Below are positions 1-10,910 of a DNA stretch of 64,000 nucleotides, piece after piece (positions within the stretch are counted from its first letter, which is position 1; each line of letters opens with the position of its first letter). The position numbers were made by a program, and so were the translations under genes. Source of the stretch: Ligustrum vulgare (lineage: Eukaryota; Streptophyta; Magnoliopsida; Lamiales; Oleaceae). The notes below the pieces were generated by a model, which was given only the letters and a program-made list of their open reading frames with translations, had not been told where the DNA came from and made no database searches. The stretch is from positions 32,272,129 through 32,336,128 of the forward strand of contig OY743180.1 in the NCBI GenBank assembly GCA_963555705.1. Reading direction: 5' to 3'.

Positions 1-277
1 TTCCAGAAGATGTACCTGTTTGTATTTTTGATATAACCTGTTTGGTATCAGCCTGTTTGGTAATCAACGATTCAAACTGAGATTCAATATCAATTATGTT
101 ATCGCTCAATTATTTAGTATAATTGTGATGAAATGTTGAGATTTCCATCAATTGCTTGAAACTTCCTTGGAGAGTTTCTACAAGTTGTTCAATTCCAAGT
201 TTTATATCTTCAGCTTCCTCTATGAGGAAGTTCATTCGCTTTTTGGCGTCTATCAGGGATTTTTTGATATTATACAT
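1..277 (-). pseudogene. Transactivator-like ORF, N-terminal part (copy A)
   Basis: The start codon (complement of 275-277) sits inside the last codons of the RNase H ORF, as in copy B. The reading is a helical, charged N-terminal segment closely matching the copy B ORF at 41519, with at least one in-frame stop, and it continues past the window edge. By position (last ORF after pol) and by the better-preserved copy B it corresponds to the inclusion-body/translation transactivator of caulimovirids. Only the N-terminus is visible here, so the family assignment rests on copy B. Confidence 0.55.
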
Positions 278-1632
278 CTGCAAATTCAATATTCCTACTT
301 AAAAAGTTCGCAAGATAATTATTAACACCTTTCATATGAACTATATCAAAATTATAAAATGCCAAATAGGTTTGCCATCTATGGAGCCTTCTATATTGAG
401 GTTCTGGTGGTAATTTATTTTTTACTAAACCTGCAACTTGAGAATTATTAGTTTCAACAATGAATTTCTTAGATAATAAAAACTTCTTTATTCCTCTGAT
501 AATTGTTAACAGTTCTTTCTCATGAGTAGTATAATTTATTTCTGCTTGATTAAACGTTCCACGTGAGTATCTACAAATTTCATTAAGATCTGTTTTTAAT
601 ATTGCTGCCCAATACTTATCCGAGGCATCAGTATTAACTATCAGATTATCTCTTTCATCTGGTAATCTTAATTTTGGCAAATTTTTACATTCTTCTTTTA
701 GTGATTTGACGATTTCTGTATGTTCATCACTCCATCCTTTGGTATTTGTTTTTCTGAGTAAAATTTGAATTTTATGTCTCTTTTTTGATAGATTTTCAAT
801 AAATCCTTCTACATAATTTAAACATCCTAAAAATTTTTGTATTTGTTCTTTTGATTCTAATTTGTCTGGAAAACTTTCTATCTTCTTAGATATATGGGTT
901 TGTAATTTGATCCCCCTTCTATCTATTGATAATTCAAGAAAATCAATTTCTTGTTTTTCTATTATATCTTTATTTTTTGAAAGAACAATTCCTTCTTTTT
1001 TGTATTCATTTATAAATTTAATTAAATGGTTTCTATGTTCTTCTCTATTATTAGAACATATTAATATATCATCGACATAGACAATTAAGAATTCATTAAA
1101 TTTTCTAAATATGTTATCCATTCTTCTTTGATATATTTGTGGTGCATTTTTTAAACCAAACGACATAACCATCCATTCATATTTACCTTGGGGTGTACTA
1201 AATGCTGTATATTGAATACTGTCTTCTTCCATTTTTACTTGTCAAAATCCTGATTTGCAATCAATTTTAGAATAATATTGCTTTCTTTTTGCAAGATTTA
1301 TTAGTACGTCTTTATTTGGTAAAACGTATCCATCAAATTTAGTATACTTGTTTAATTATTTATAATTTATCACCATTCTAACTTTTCCTCTTTTTTGTTC
1401 AGAATGTTTCATGACCATAAAAGCTGGACTACTATGGGGTCCATTATTAGGTCTGATTAATTTTTGTTTAAGTAATTATTTTATCTGAGTTTTAAATTCT
1501 TGTGTATCTTGTATGGTATACAATATTGGTATAACTCCTATAATAACATTTTCTGTTAATTCTATTCTAGCTTTTGGATGATGTGGTTTCCAAAATGATA
1601 ATGGATTTTCTCCACAATTTTTTTCTAGTTGA
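270..1632 (-). pseudogene. Caulimovirid reverse transcriptase-RNase H (copy A)
   Basis: The polymerase half of pol, which copies pregenomic RNA into DNA. The uninterrupted part (270-1232) carries the RT palm with the YVDD catalytic box, a preceding FGLKNAP block, the connection region and RNase H with a TDAS start and an HEKE block. The upstream RT part (1233-1632) is recognisable (SPAFMV, conserved basic and INYK blocks) but has several in-frame stops. The third RNase H acidic position reads ETNN where copy B has ETDN, so a catalytic Asp appears lost. It follows the protease in the same orientation and overlaps the start of the transactivator-like ORF. No expression is expected. Confidence 0.9.
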
Positions 1633-2166
1633 TCAATGATTTTTTCCATGTTTGTTTGTATGTTCGTTTTTAAGACTTTTTTTATACATTATTCTTTTAT
1701 TTTTTATTTCATTTTGTGTAATTGGTTTTTTCTCCCATTTGTCACCACGGTGTGTTGGCCGAACTCTGTAAGGTCTAAATTCTCTTGATATTTTTAGTAA
1801 ATATGCACAAGGTGTTTGTAACATTATCATGTAATTATTTTGTTTATAATATTGAAATTGTTGTATAAAGTTATTTCCTAGTAATATATCACATTCTAAT
1901 TTGTTATAATTATATATTTTATTTACAACTATTTGTTTACTCTCAAGTATTATATCAATTTTATCAGCACTATTAATTATATGAGTACTTTCTCCTGTTA
2001 TTCCTGTAATTTTTATCTTTCCATTAGTATTCCATGATTTTATTAAGAAACTTTTGAATATTGTTATATTACTTCCCGTGTCAATTAATGCACATGTTGC
2101 TATATTTGTTTCAACAATTGTAACTTGTATATAAACGGTTAATGGAAAACTTATTTGGTTATTCAT
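1633..2166 (-). pseudogene. Retropepsin domain at the start of pol (copy A, second protease)
   Basis: A 177-codon open stretch beginning with an ATG that follows the preceding ORF's stop. It contains the aspartic protease signature LIDTGSN about 30 residues in and the partner LLG motif (DILLGNNF) about 95 residues in, the usual layout of a viral retropepsin that cleaves the polyprotein. The C-terminal third is basic and leads toward RT. The active-site triplet is intact here, whereas in copy B a short deletion has removed it. The end at 1633 is a premature stop, because homology to pol continues downstream. Confidence 0.8.
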
Positions 2167-2169
2167 TTA

Positions 2170-2530
2170 TTCAGTTTTTCTGCATAGTATAGTTTGACCA
2201 TTATGAGTTATATATAATCCTTCACGTTTTATACTATAATCTTCTAGTCCATCTAGGAAGCTCATTCTTAATAATACATGATGATTTACCATACTACTAT
2301 TTACATGACATGGTATTAGGAGATTTATTCATCCTATTTTTATTGGTACTTTTACTTCAAGTTCAGTCATATGTACTTGTCCATCAAAATTTATATATCT
2401 ATATGGATCAGTTCTATGAGATATTAGTCCTTTATTTTTATTTGAAGCTATATGATATTCACTAGCTCATGTGTCAATTAATATATTTGATCCTTTTATA
2501 TGCTCTATTCCATTAAAATATTCACCTTCT
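2170..2530 (-). pseudogene. Additional retropepsin-like domain between movement protein and pol (copy A, decayed)
   Basis: Lies between the movement protein and the pol protease. In copy B the same place has an intact ILIDTGAS site and a downstream HVLLGMSF block. Here the glycine codon of the active-site triplet has become TGA (around 2470), the LLG motif reads LLRM, and further stops are present. The rest aligns closely with copy B, including an IDLT-type ending just before the pol ATG. It is therefore a dead copy of a second aspartic-protease-like module. Whether it belonged to the movement protein ORF or was a separate ORF cannot be decided from the broken frame. Confidence 0.6.
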
Positions 2531-3503
2531 ATTTTCATATTTCCAACATTTCTATTAAGTTTTATTTCATTTGTATTACTAGTTTCTCCTAATTGTTTTC
2601 TATTAGGTAAACTTGCTGATCTCCTAATTAATCTGTCATCTTCAAATGTTATGTTATTATTAGGGTATTCTTGTTCTCATAACTCTATGATTTCTGGTTT
2701 ATTTTTTGTTATAGTAAGTTCATAGTTTCTAGGAACTAAACTTATTTGTTTATCTGGTTCTACAGCTTTACCAAAATCTTTACATTCTTTATGAATTTTA
2801 ATATATGGTTTTTTAGAATAAATGTTTCCATAATTAGAATTAGTAAATGTGTATAATGCCCTGTATTCTATAGTCATAATTTTATCTCCTGGTTCCATTA
2901 TATCATCTTTATGTAATTTGATATGTAGTCATAAAATTTCATTAAAATTTCTATCTTTTAATGATATACAATATTTTGGGAACATGTAAATATTAGTTTC
3001 TTATATGCTAGATTTCCTTCTACTGTTCATAAATGACTGTCTTTTAAATTTATAATTCTTCCATCATGTAAACTTACAGTCAAAGGCGAGTCTAATCTTT
3101 CTCTAAACAGAGATTTAAACATTATTTGGATATCTGCTAAGTAAACATATTGAATCTTTTCACTTTATTTTCTATTTATCTTTGTTAATAATTATGCAAC
3201 TGTATTTTTTGTTAAAAGATTTAATTTGTGTGTTCATTGAGTGGTTCTAACATCTATTACCCTTTCAATTTTATGATATTCACTTATTGCTACTTTTTCT
3301 CTTTTTCATATTCTGTCTAATATTTTCCATTTTCCTATTTTCAAATCTAAAGATAATTTGTGTATCTTTCTGAACTTATTATTATTAAAAGTTACATTTA
3401 ATCCATAACCTTCTATTCCTTCATATTCTTGTTTATCTATGTTATTATTTGTTTTTATTTCTTTATTCTGATTCTGATTCATTACTTTCTGAATCTGTTT
3501 CAC
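2531..3503 (-). pseudogene. 30K-superfamily movement protein (copy A)
   Basis: Two open pieces (2677-2898 and 3306-3503) and the broken sequence between them align with the copy B movement protein. The core contains the caulimovirid-type series of a YVYLADIQI segment, an F-R-E-x-LDSPL segment, an L-x-D-x-RI segment and a GNLAYKK segment, followed by a beta-rich C-terminal part. Such proteins form tubules through plasmodesmata for cell-to-cell spread. The N-terminal piece overlaps the end of the coat protein ORF. Several stops and frame changes make it non-functional. Confidence 0.7.
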
Positions 3504-4790
3504 TTATATAGATTTCTTGATCATAGTATTCTTCAATATATGATATTTCACTTAGTTCACTTTCTATTTCTAGATATTCTTTTTGTAATATTTTAACTTT
3601 CTTTTTGTTACAATCAGGGTTTATATGTCTCATTTCTCCACAATTCCAACATTTACATTGGCTTTTGTCTTTCTTATAAGTTTTGTTTTTCTGTCTTTTA
3701 TTTGGATTATATCTTCTTTTGTAATATCTTCTCTTAGGTTTTATATATTTTTTCCTGAAGTTTCTGAATTTTTTAAACTTTCTATTTTTATATTTTCTTT
3801 TATTATTATTTTTTCTTCTTTCAGGGTTACATCCCCATTGGGTAGGTTTTTCCATATCTTCACAATATATTCTGGTTAATTTTCCTAATTTCTTTAATAA
3901 TTGTCTTTGTTGACATATATATGCTAATCTTTCAAATATGAATTTTATTCTTGATCCTAATATTCTAGGTGTTTCGGGGTTATCTCTAGTAAATTTTTCA
4001 AATTCTATCTTAAAGTATATTCCCTATGAACTTAGTAATTTATTGTAATACATATCTCTATATACTTCTTAATTTTCATTACTATAGAATTGGACATAAT
4101 AGTATTCTTTATACTCATAAGTATATTCTTTGATTTTACACATATCACATATTGTTAAATTTATTAGTCTTACTCTTGCATTATCTTTTTCTCTTATTGA
4201 TTCTGCTTCAGAATTACTTATCCAATTTTCTCCTAAAAATTCGTCCACAATATAATCTACTAACTTTTATATTCCCTTTCTATCTGATTTTATTAGTTCT
4301 GTCTGTACATTTCTTCTTATTAATACTTTTGTATCACTACTTATTCATTCCCACCAATTTCTAACATGTCCTTTAAAAGATGCTACTAAAAAAATTTATC
4401 ATTCTATCAGTACTTTCTCATGTATCATCTTTATTGTATAAAAAGAATAGTATCATTAAATCTGCCCAAGTTAATAAGACTTTTTTAGTATCTATTTTTC
4501 AATACAAATCTAATTTTGTTCCTCCATATTAATAGGTTTATCATAATATTATTTGGTTCAAACCTATCTTTATATTTATTCCCTCTAAGTGGTTGTCTAT
4601 CTCTGATTTTATCATAATATTGTCGGTGTGGTTTACTATATAAGGGTGCATAACTTTCATCTGGATCTAGTAATTCTTGTTTAGAAGTTCCTATAAGAGC
4701 AGGGTTAGGTACTCCTCCAGTATTCATTAAAACTTGGTACTCATTAAAATTTTATATACTTAACTGGTCAAAATTTTCTATAAGCAAATC
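3463..4790 (-). pseudogene. Caulimovirid coat protein (copy A)
   Basis: The N-terminal piece (4485-4727) has a Pro-rich segment and a PDPDESYAPLY-type block. The C-terminal piece (3463-3855) has a long Lys/Arg-rich stretch, then a CCHC zinc knuckle (CWNC..MRH....C, about 3612-3658), then a very acidic Ser/Glu tail. Basic region, knuckle and acidic tail in this order are characteristic of caulimovirid coat proteins, which bind the pregenomic RNA. The central capsid region (3860-4480) survives only in shifted frames. It is followed by the movement protein with a short overlap. Confidence 0.8.
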
Positions 4791-4987
4791 TAATTCTTCA
4801 TTCATTTTTGTCTTATTCTTCTTCAATTTTTTCTTCATCTTTTAATTTTCCTAAAGTTTTTTCTATAGATTTTTGTAATTCTAATTCTTCTTCTAGTATT
4901 TTTGGTAATATGTTTCTCCTAAATTCATCATCCATACTTCCTACTTTTATTATAATTTTTTCTTATTCGAAATGCTTCTTTCCTATT

Positions 4988-5188
4988 CTAAGTATTTCTT
5001 TTTCTATGAGTTTTTTTATCTATTTTCTTATCTTTGGTTTTATTATTTTCTTTGAATTCTCTAATTTTTAGTTTTAGTATATTTATATCATTTCTTACTT
5101 CTTTTAATTCATTTTTTACTTCTTGAACATCACTTATTAATGATTTTATTAATATTTTTAGATCTTCAATATATTCGATTATTGACAT
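4988..5188 (-). pseudogene. Short coiled-coil ORF, virion-associated-protein-like position (copy A)
   Basis: A 66-codon ORF almost entirely helical, with heptad-like spacing of Ile/Leu/Val (for example VQEVKNELKEVRNDIN) and a Lys-rich tail. It sits immediately before the coat protein, where caulimo- and soymo-type viruses encode a small coiled-coil virion-associated protein. An equivalent ORF is present in copy B at 36597-36782. The function is inferred only from position and coiled-coil character. Confidence 0.5.
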
Positions 5189-5241
5189 TTTATACTATTG
5201 ATTTTTGAGTTTTTTGTACCTTAAATAGTCTGTCATACATA

Positions 5242-5760
5242 TCATCTATTTTTATTTCTATCTTTTTTGATTTTTTCTTCTATTAATATGATTTTTTCGT
5301 TTTCATTCTTTCTTATTTTCTCATTTGATTTATCTATTTTTTCTATAATTATTCCAATTTTATCTTGATTAATTAATTCTCCTGACTTTCTTTGGAATTC
5401 TTTTAAGATTTCTTCATCTATATTTCTAACTTCTCCTATCATTTCTTTTAATTCTTTGAATTGTATTGTTAGTTTATTTTGAATATTTTGTAATTTTTCT
5501 TTGATATTCATATCCTATATATTTAATTGTTGTAATTCTTCAATGGCTAGTTTATCTTGTAAATTTATGTTTTTATATGTTTGCCATAAAAAGGCACTTA
5601 TCCAATTTAATTGCATATTAAGAAATCCACCGGATTCTCCCTATGAGCTTAATGGTTGAAACATAGTTGTATGAGCTCCTTTTATTTGGTAAGATCCACT
5701 GGTAGATTAATATTTTCTATTATTTGTTTTTCAAATTTTATTTCTGGAAACTCTGTCATT
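5242..5760 (-). pseudogene. ORF with coiled-coil C-terminus (copy A; equivalent of copy B 36088-36595)
   Basis: The open part 5242-5511 is a Glu/Lys/Ile-rich helical coiled coil. Upstream, to about 5760, is a broken N-terminal globular part that starts MTEF in copies A and B. A globular N-terminus followed by a coiled coil directly before a second small coiled-coil ORF resembles the insect-transmission-factor position of caulimoviruses. I cannot demonstrate homology, so this is a positional suggestion. Stops near 5520, 5640 and 5680 break the frame. Confidence 0.45.
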
Positions 5761-6157
5761 AAATTTTTCCTTTGATATGCTCAACTTCTAATCTTAATTC
5801 CGTATCATATTTTACTTCTTTACATATCATTATATTATATTCGCAAAATTCTTCAATTGATCTTAACATCGTTTTTCTTTGTTGTGCTCTATAACTTTTT
5901 ATGTAATCTTTTATTTCTCCAGTTATATCATATTTTTCAATATTGATTTTTTCTTTGTTATTTATGATCATAAGTATATTGGGTAATTGTTTTAGAATTG
6001 TATTAAAATATTTTCTTTTACTTTCTAATGATTTTATTCTTAGAAATCCTTTTTCTTTTTATATTTCTTTCTTCTATCATTTGGTCTAATAGATTTCCTC
6101 TTTGTTCTATTATTGAATCTAATTTTTCATTTGTTTTCATATCTAGATATTTGATTA
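5759..6157 (-). pseudogene. Unassigned viral ORF2 (copy A, broken)
   Basis: An ORF predicted to be mostly helical and highly charged. The open part covers 5759-5971, and the N-terminal part up to 6157 aligns with copy B 35680-35990 but carries frameshifts. The solo LTR at 6163-7111 has separated it from ORF1. It has no motif I recognise. Confidence 0.5.
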
Positions 6158-6162
6158 ATAAG
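6158..6162. repeat. Target site duplication ATAAG (left)
   Basis: The five bases ATAAG occur on both sides of the 6163-7111 insert (also 7112-7116). In copy B the same viral sequence is uninterrupted, which proves an insertion. Confidence 0.85.
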
Positions 6163-7111
6163 TGATGAGATCCCAGTCGGGGAATCTCGTCGAAAACGCG
6201 GAATAACGAAATTTAAATCCTAGGAAAGATCTAAATCAGATCTGACACGAAAAATAACAAGAACACAAATAAATAAACGGGAATTAAAAGATAGATTCGA
6301 CGGTAAAACCTTGACCCGACAATCACGACGCAATTAATGACGATGCGGATTGAAGAACCAAGATTGGTGAACGCCACAAGGGTTGTCAATTCCTTGATAA
6401 GTTCGTTGGGTGAACGCCACAAAGAACGGATCTTTGATAAGTTCGAAACAAAAAGGAAAAACTCAACCTTTAACAAGAGAATCCTCTCTCAATTTAATTT
6501 ATAAACTCAAACTTAACTGTTTTTTTACAATGAATGGAAAGGAATATAAATAAACAAAATAACCTAACATCTAATTTACTCAAAATAGAATTCTAATTAG
6601 ACTAAAATTCTAAAATAGGAAAATAACCTAAAAACCAAAAAGGAAATAAAATAATTGAAAATCCGGAAAATCCGGCCGCTACTCATTTACGGCCGTGAAT
6701 AATTCTTTTACGGCCGTAAAGGCCTCTCTGATCAAAACGGATTTATTATTTACAGCCGTGACGAATTTCTTACGGCCGTGAAATTTCCCTTTTTTGAATG
6801 TTACGGCCGTAACTTCCAAGCTTACGGCCGTAAGCCTCGTTCTGTTGAAATTCTCCTTTTTTCTTCGCTAATTGATTACGGCCGTGATAACATGATTTAC
6901 GGCCGTGAATATATGGGTTACGGCCGTGAAGGTCCTCTTTTACGGGCGTAATGGAATTTCTGTCCAAATTACTTCGTTTTCTTGATTCGGCTCGATCCTC
7001 CCTCTTCTCGGCTCGACCCCAATACGGAACTTGCTCCATTTTGCACGTACATCACTGTCATATTGTCGATGGATCGACTTCGCCCTTCGATGCCTGGTCC
7101 GGATCACATCA
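6163..7111. mobile_element. Solo LTR inserted in viral copy A
   Basis: A 949-bp insert starting TGATGAGATCC and ending GGATCACATCA, so the ends are short inverted repeats beginning TG and ending CA, flanked by ATAAG on both sides. It has no coding capacity. It contains a roughly 48-bp tandem pair (about 6361-6449) around the phrase GAACGCCACAAGG, which also occurs in the repeat at 63632-64000, and ten copies or variants of TTACGGCCGTAA (6686-6957). Size, ends and 5-bp duplication fit an LTR left after unequal recombination. The family is unknown. Confidence 0.85.
6686..6957. repeat. Cluster of TTACGGCCGTAA-type palindromes
   Basis: About ten occurrences of ACGGCCGT flanked by TT/AA or near variants (TTACAGCCGTGA, TTACGGGCGTAA) at irregular spacing within 270 bp of the solo LTR. 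The same 12-mer appears in the gypsy LTRs and 3' region. Confidence 0.85.
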
Positions 7112-7125
7112 ATAAGGGTTCTCTT

Positions 7126-7401
7126 CTATAATAATTCATTTCTATAATCTTTGTATAATTCTTCTAGTATGTCTTTGTGGAATAAATCTAATATTTCGCT
7201 TATGATAAAATCTTCTTTTATTATATAGAAATTTATTAGATCATAAATATGTTTTCTTATATCTTCGTCTAAACCTTTTAAGATTTCTGTTTTATAATTA
7301 TCGGGTAGTATTAATGTATCCATAATCATAAATCTTGATGTATATATTATATATTTATTTTTAATTTGTGTTATATAATATTTATCTTTTAGATCTGCCA
7401 T
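7126..7401 (-). CDS. Viral ORF1, small protein directly after the primer site (copy A, open)
   Basis: A 91-codon open frame whose ATG begins three bases after the tRNA-Met primer binding site. The protein is rich in Asp, Lys, Ile and Tyr, with an acidic C-terminal half and no recognisable motif, signal peptide or membrane segment. Copy B (35391-35676) has the same protein with a frameshift after about 45 codons, so the reading frame looks truly viral. The position matches the small ORF immediately after the primer site in caulimoviruses. The function is unknown. It may still be open simply because it is short. Confidence 0.6.
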   Translation of the reverse strand: MADLKDKYYITQIKNKYIIYTSRFMIMDTLILPDNYKTEILKGLDEDIRKHIYDLINFYIIKEDFIISEILDLFHKDILEELYKDYRNELL

Positions 7402-7404
7402 ATG

Positions 7405-7416
7405 ACTCTGATACCA
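7405..7416 (-). other. tRNA-Met primer binding site (copy A)
   Basis: The minus-strand sequence TGGTATCAGAGT is complementary to the 3' end of plant initiator tRNA-Met except at the last base (canonical TGGTATCAGAGC). It lies just upstream of ORF1, as expected for minus-strand DNA priming in caulimovirids. Confidence 0.85.
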
Positions 7417-7620
7417 AGTGATGGGGTGCTACTATGAGCGAACAAAAATTAAATAAAATCATATTAATTAAAAGTATATAAATAGAAAGTTTTAAGGATT
7501 AAGTTGTAACTTTTCTAAATTCTAAGAGACTTGGTTGAAATATGATATTTAAGGGTATTTGTGGTAGTTTATAGTGTTTAAAGCTATTTTGATGAATTGG
7601 TAAAATTTTTGGTCATTTTT
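7417..7620 (-). other. Viral leader upstream of the primer site (copy A)
   Basis: About 200 bp aligning with copy B 35175-35375, including the shared phrase TTCGCTCATAGTAGCACCCC next to the primer site. No long ORF. The outer limit is approximate. Confidence 0.6.
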
Positions 7621-9151
7621 CCAAAGGGCCATTTTCATGGTATGCCACCAAGAGTCGAAGCCCTGATTTCATCTACCTTTGGCTATAGTGCGCGCGTTTT
7701 GGTCAAAATGCTTGTTTTGGGATTATGATTTGGATTTGAACTGAAAATGAACAAAACCTTTTTTTACTTTTTGGGTTTTCTTTACAATTTTTTTTTCGTT
7801 TTCGAAAAATCATTTTCGAAAATAGAAAAGAGAACGCGTGTTAACTATTTCGAAAAAAAATGAAAACGGAAAATGACATGAAAATGACAAAGAGAACAGG
7901 ATGTTCATATTTAGAAAGTATTTTTAGAGGAAATCATATTTGATCAAGAATTTATCCCAATTTTTATTTGAAAATAAATTTATCAAAAAATTTCATATTT
8001 AGAAAGTACACTCAGAGAAAATCATATTTGATCAACTTTGTTTAAAGGCTCTTCTAATTAGGATACACTTACAGACAAAATTAGTCAAATGGATTAAAAT
8101 ATAACATCTGAATCTCAAAAGCAATGCCAATAGACCCTATCTTTTTAGCATAAATAAATCCCAATTCTTCAGTTCATTGATAACAAACGAAAGAAAATTA
8201 GGATCGTCATGGCTATAAAGCCAAATTGATGGAGATTAAGATCAAATTTTTAGTAAATTTTGATAAAAGTTGATGAACTATGTAGTTAAAAAGTCACGAT
8301 CTCATAAAATATGTGGTTGAAATTGATTGTTGATTTTGACTTATATTAAAATCTGATTTTAATTCCTATCAAAGAGTATAATTAACAAATTTGTTACTTA
8401 TCTTCTTCCAGAATATCTTTTTTCTTCAACTATTCCAAACCACAGCACAGGCTATGAGTACGAGGAGTGAAGATTTTGGCTTCTGGATCTTTTTGATCAC
8501 CATTAAGTTCTCACATCTGTTAGAGAAGTGTAAGAAAATTAAGTACATATATTTGATTAGTTGAACAAATTTTAAAGGGGTACTCACACAAATACCTTCT
8601 TGAAAAATAAGACAAACGTGGATTTTTTTATAAAGACAATTTCATTAATAAACACTGTAATATTTTACAGTGCTAACAATAAACAAAGTAGTCGATCTGC
8701 GGCTACAAAAAATCAACTGTTCCCAACAAAAAATCAAAACCAAAATCACGAGGGAAAATCTTGTATAAATCAAGTTCAAATAAGGTAAAGGGTTGCTTCA
8801 ACTAACTTTTCTTCAAGATTTTCTTTCCCAAATCTGTAAATAATTGACCAAATTCTACAATTTTATTTGTTTCTGATATTTAAGTCAATTACTTAATATT
8901 TTGTTTGATTTTGATGTTGTTTGAGTTTTTTTTTCCTAGTACTAGTAATGGCCATGTGATGTATGAGATTTGGTAATAACTGTGTATATAATAGCGTTAA
9001 CTCCGAACAACAAATGTATAATCAGAACAAATAATTCTTACATTACTAGTAAAGAGACTGTTAAACACATACTATCTCTTCCTCAGTCTTCTTTAGTTAT
9101 AATACCTTAATTAATCGGACTTTGACTTTATGAAATCAAATGAGTTAGTAA
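7621..9151. other. Gene-free AT-rich stretch
   Basis: No coding homology was recognised. A stretch around 7780-7880 has TTTTCGAAAAT-type self-complementary phrases also found near 49390-49450 and 50030-50110, so it is probably repeat-derived. The rest shows nothing identifiable. Confidence 0.5.
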
Positions 9152-10069
9152 ATATTTTTCAAGCTAATTGTCTCAGTGATCGTTGAACTTATATCCATGT
9201 CTTCGATCAATCACTAAACTTTAAAGTGTCAAGTTTTGATCATTGAACTTAATATTTAATTATCTCAATAATCACTGAACATATGTCTATATCTTTGACT
9301 GATTACTGAAGTCTTAATGTATTAAGTTTTGATTAGTAAATTTTTCAAAATGGTGAACGTTTGTAATTGACTTAGTTTCTTAAAATAATTGATGACGTGA
9401 TAGATGGAATGTACATGTGGCGTCATAGCACCTTCAACCAATCAATCATGACACACCAAATTACAATGTACGAAAGATTTAAAAATGTCATCTATTAGTC
9501 ACTAAACTTTTAAAACATTTTCAATTTTTAACCAAACTTTAATCTGATCGAGTTTTGGTCACTTGTAAAGATGATACAACTGACCTAAAAATTTATAAAC
9601 GCCTTTTCAAATTATTAGTTTTACACAACAAATCAACAATAAAAAATATTTTTAAAAATTTAGTGACCAATCAAATAAGTTCTTAAAAATTTCTTACTTA
9701 ACAATTTGGTGTGTCTTGATTGGTCGATTGAAGGTAATAGGCACCACGTGCACATTCCATCTGTCACTTCTTCAATTCTATTTGAAAGTTGAGTCAATAA
9801 CTAATATCTACCATTTTGATAAGTTTAGTAATCAAAACTCGACATTTTAAACTGTAGTGATCAGTTGATGACATATACATAAGTTAAGTGATTATTGAGA
9901 TAATTAATCCATAATTTAGTGATCAGAACTAGACATTGTAAACTTCAATAACTAGTCGAAGGTGTTTATACAAATTCAATGATCAAAACTCGATATCTTA
10001 AAGGTCAGTGATCGATCGAACACATGGGTATAAGTTGAGTGATCTTGGGACAATTAACTCATACTTTTC
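9152..10069. mobile_element. Foldback MITE, Mutator-like
   Basis: The two halves (about 9161-9470 and 9690-10060) are long imperfect inverted repeats. The left begins AAGCTAATTGTCTCA and the right ends in the complement of GAGTTAATTGTCCCA, and phrases such as TCGATCAATCACT and GTTTTGATCATTGAA recur in both arms. The element 9161-10060 is flanked by ATATTTTTC (9152-9160) and ATACTTTTC (10061-10069), a 9-bp duplication with one mismatch, the length typical of Mutator-like elements. It has no coding capacity. Confidence 0.75.
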
Positions 10070-10189
10070 TGTCTCAACGTAATACAATAAATATTAAAGG
10101 CTCGGAATGAGAAAATGCTAATATGGCATAGCATGTTATTGACAAATTCAATAAAGATGATCAACCAATCCATTTGGCTATTGGCTAAT

Positions 10190-10865
10190 TAAAAGCATAT
10201 CCAATGCACCTCGTCAATTGGGACGACGTGACAATGAAATAGAAGGAGGTCAAGAAAACGTGGATAAATTGATGAAGTCAACTAAAATTTGTTCTCCAAT
10301 GATGAGGTCGACTTTCTCAAAAATATTGACTACGTGACATTTTTCTCAATTTTAAATTAATAACTAATTTAAAAAATTGTCTAACGTATTCTTATCCCCA
10401 ACTAATTTTTTTTTACCGACATCTCCTCTTCCGCTTGGAAATTCGTAGGTGAGCTCTTATTTTATTTTTTAGTTTTTTTTTTTAAGAATTCGTAGGTGAG
10501 CTTTTACAGACATACATTTCATCCATTTTTTTAATGAGTATAAATAGAGGACCAGATGAATGAATGTAATTCTAATTTTTTTATATGTTCATAGGCTTGA
10601 ATTTGTTTGATTGTTTAGTTCTGAGATGTGATAAAATGTACGTGAAATAAATTAGTTGATTGAATTCTTGAAGAATTTAATTAACTGTGTAGAACCGTCC
10701 ATCCTTTATTTAGTATTAGAATAGTTATTAAATAAAAATAAATGCTGACTCATTAGGTCTGACGGAATGTCAATTTGTAGACGGAGCATTTGACATTGTC
10801 AATTTTTTCCCCAGCCACGTCAGCTTGACATTATAATTGACGGAGTGCATTGGAGAGACATTTTT
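10190..10865. mobile_element. MITE with TCCAATGCAC-type terminal repeats
   Basis: The left end has TCCAATGCACCTCGTCAATT (10200-10219). The right end (10835-10854) has its inverted complement with two mismatches. A further, weaker copy of the right end occurs near 11412-11436, so the structure may be two adjacent or nested copies. No ORF. The superfamily was not determined because no clean duplication was found. Confidence 0.6.
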
Positions 10866-10910
10866 AACTAATTCAGACTATTTACTGAAGTATCACTTCT
10901 TTTTCCCAAT

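Larger units (their letters stand above)
1..7620 (-). mobile_element. Endogenous caulimovirid copy A (5' part, decayed, left end outside window)
   Basis: A reverse-oriented plant pararetrovirus genome. Read from 7620 down to 1 it gives leader, tRNA-Met primer site, small ORFs, coiled-coil ORFs, coat protein with CCHC knuckle, 30K-type movement protein, two retropepsin-like domains, RT-RNase H and the start of a transactivator-like ORF. A movement protein and a separate post-pol ORF, without any LTR, argue for Caulimoviridae rather than an LTR retrotransposon despite the shared type of primer site. The copy matches copy B (35150 onward) along its length. Most ORFs are broken by stops or frameshifts, and a solo LTR splits ORF1 from ORF2. 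The upstream limit is where homology with copy B fades and is approximate. The downstream end lies outside the window. Confidence 0.9.

Noticed and set aside
862..1080. Plus-strand frames opposite the viral genes (also 3625-3879, 4152-4364, 4808-5071)
   Set aside because: Mirror images of the AT-rich viral ORFs on the minus strand; hydrophobic only because Lys/Ile codons reverse to Phe/Leu/Ile.
7405..7416. Interpretation of copy A as a copia-type LTR retrotransposon because of the tRNA-Met primer site
   Set aside because: No LTR flanks the site; movement protein, acidic-tailed coat protein and separate post-pol ORF show a caulimovirid.
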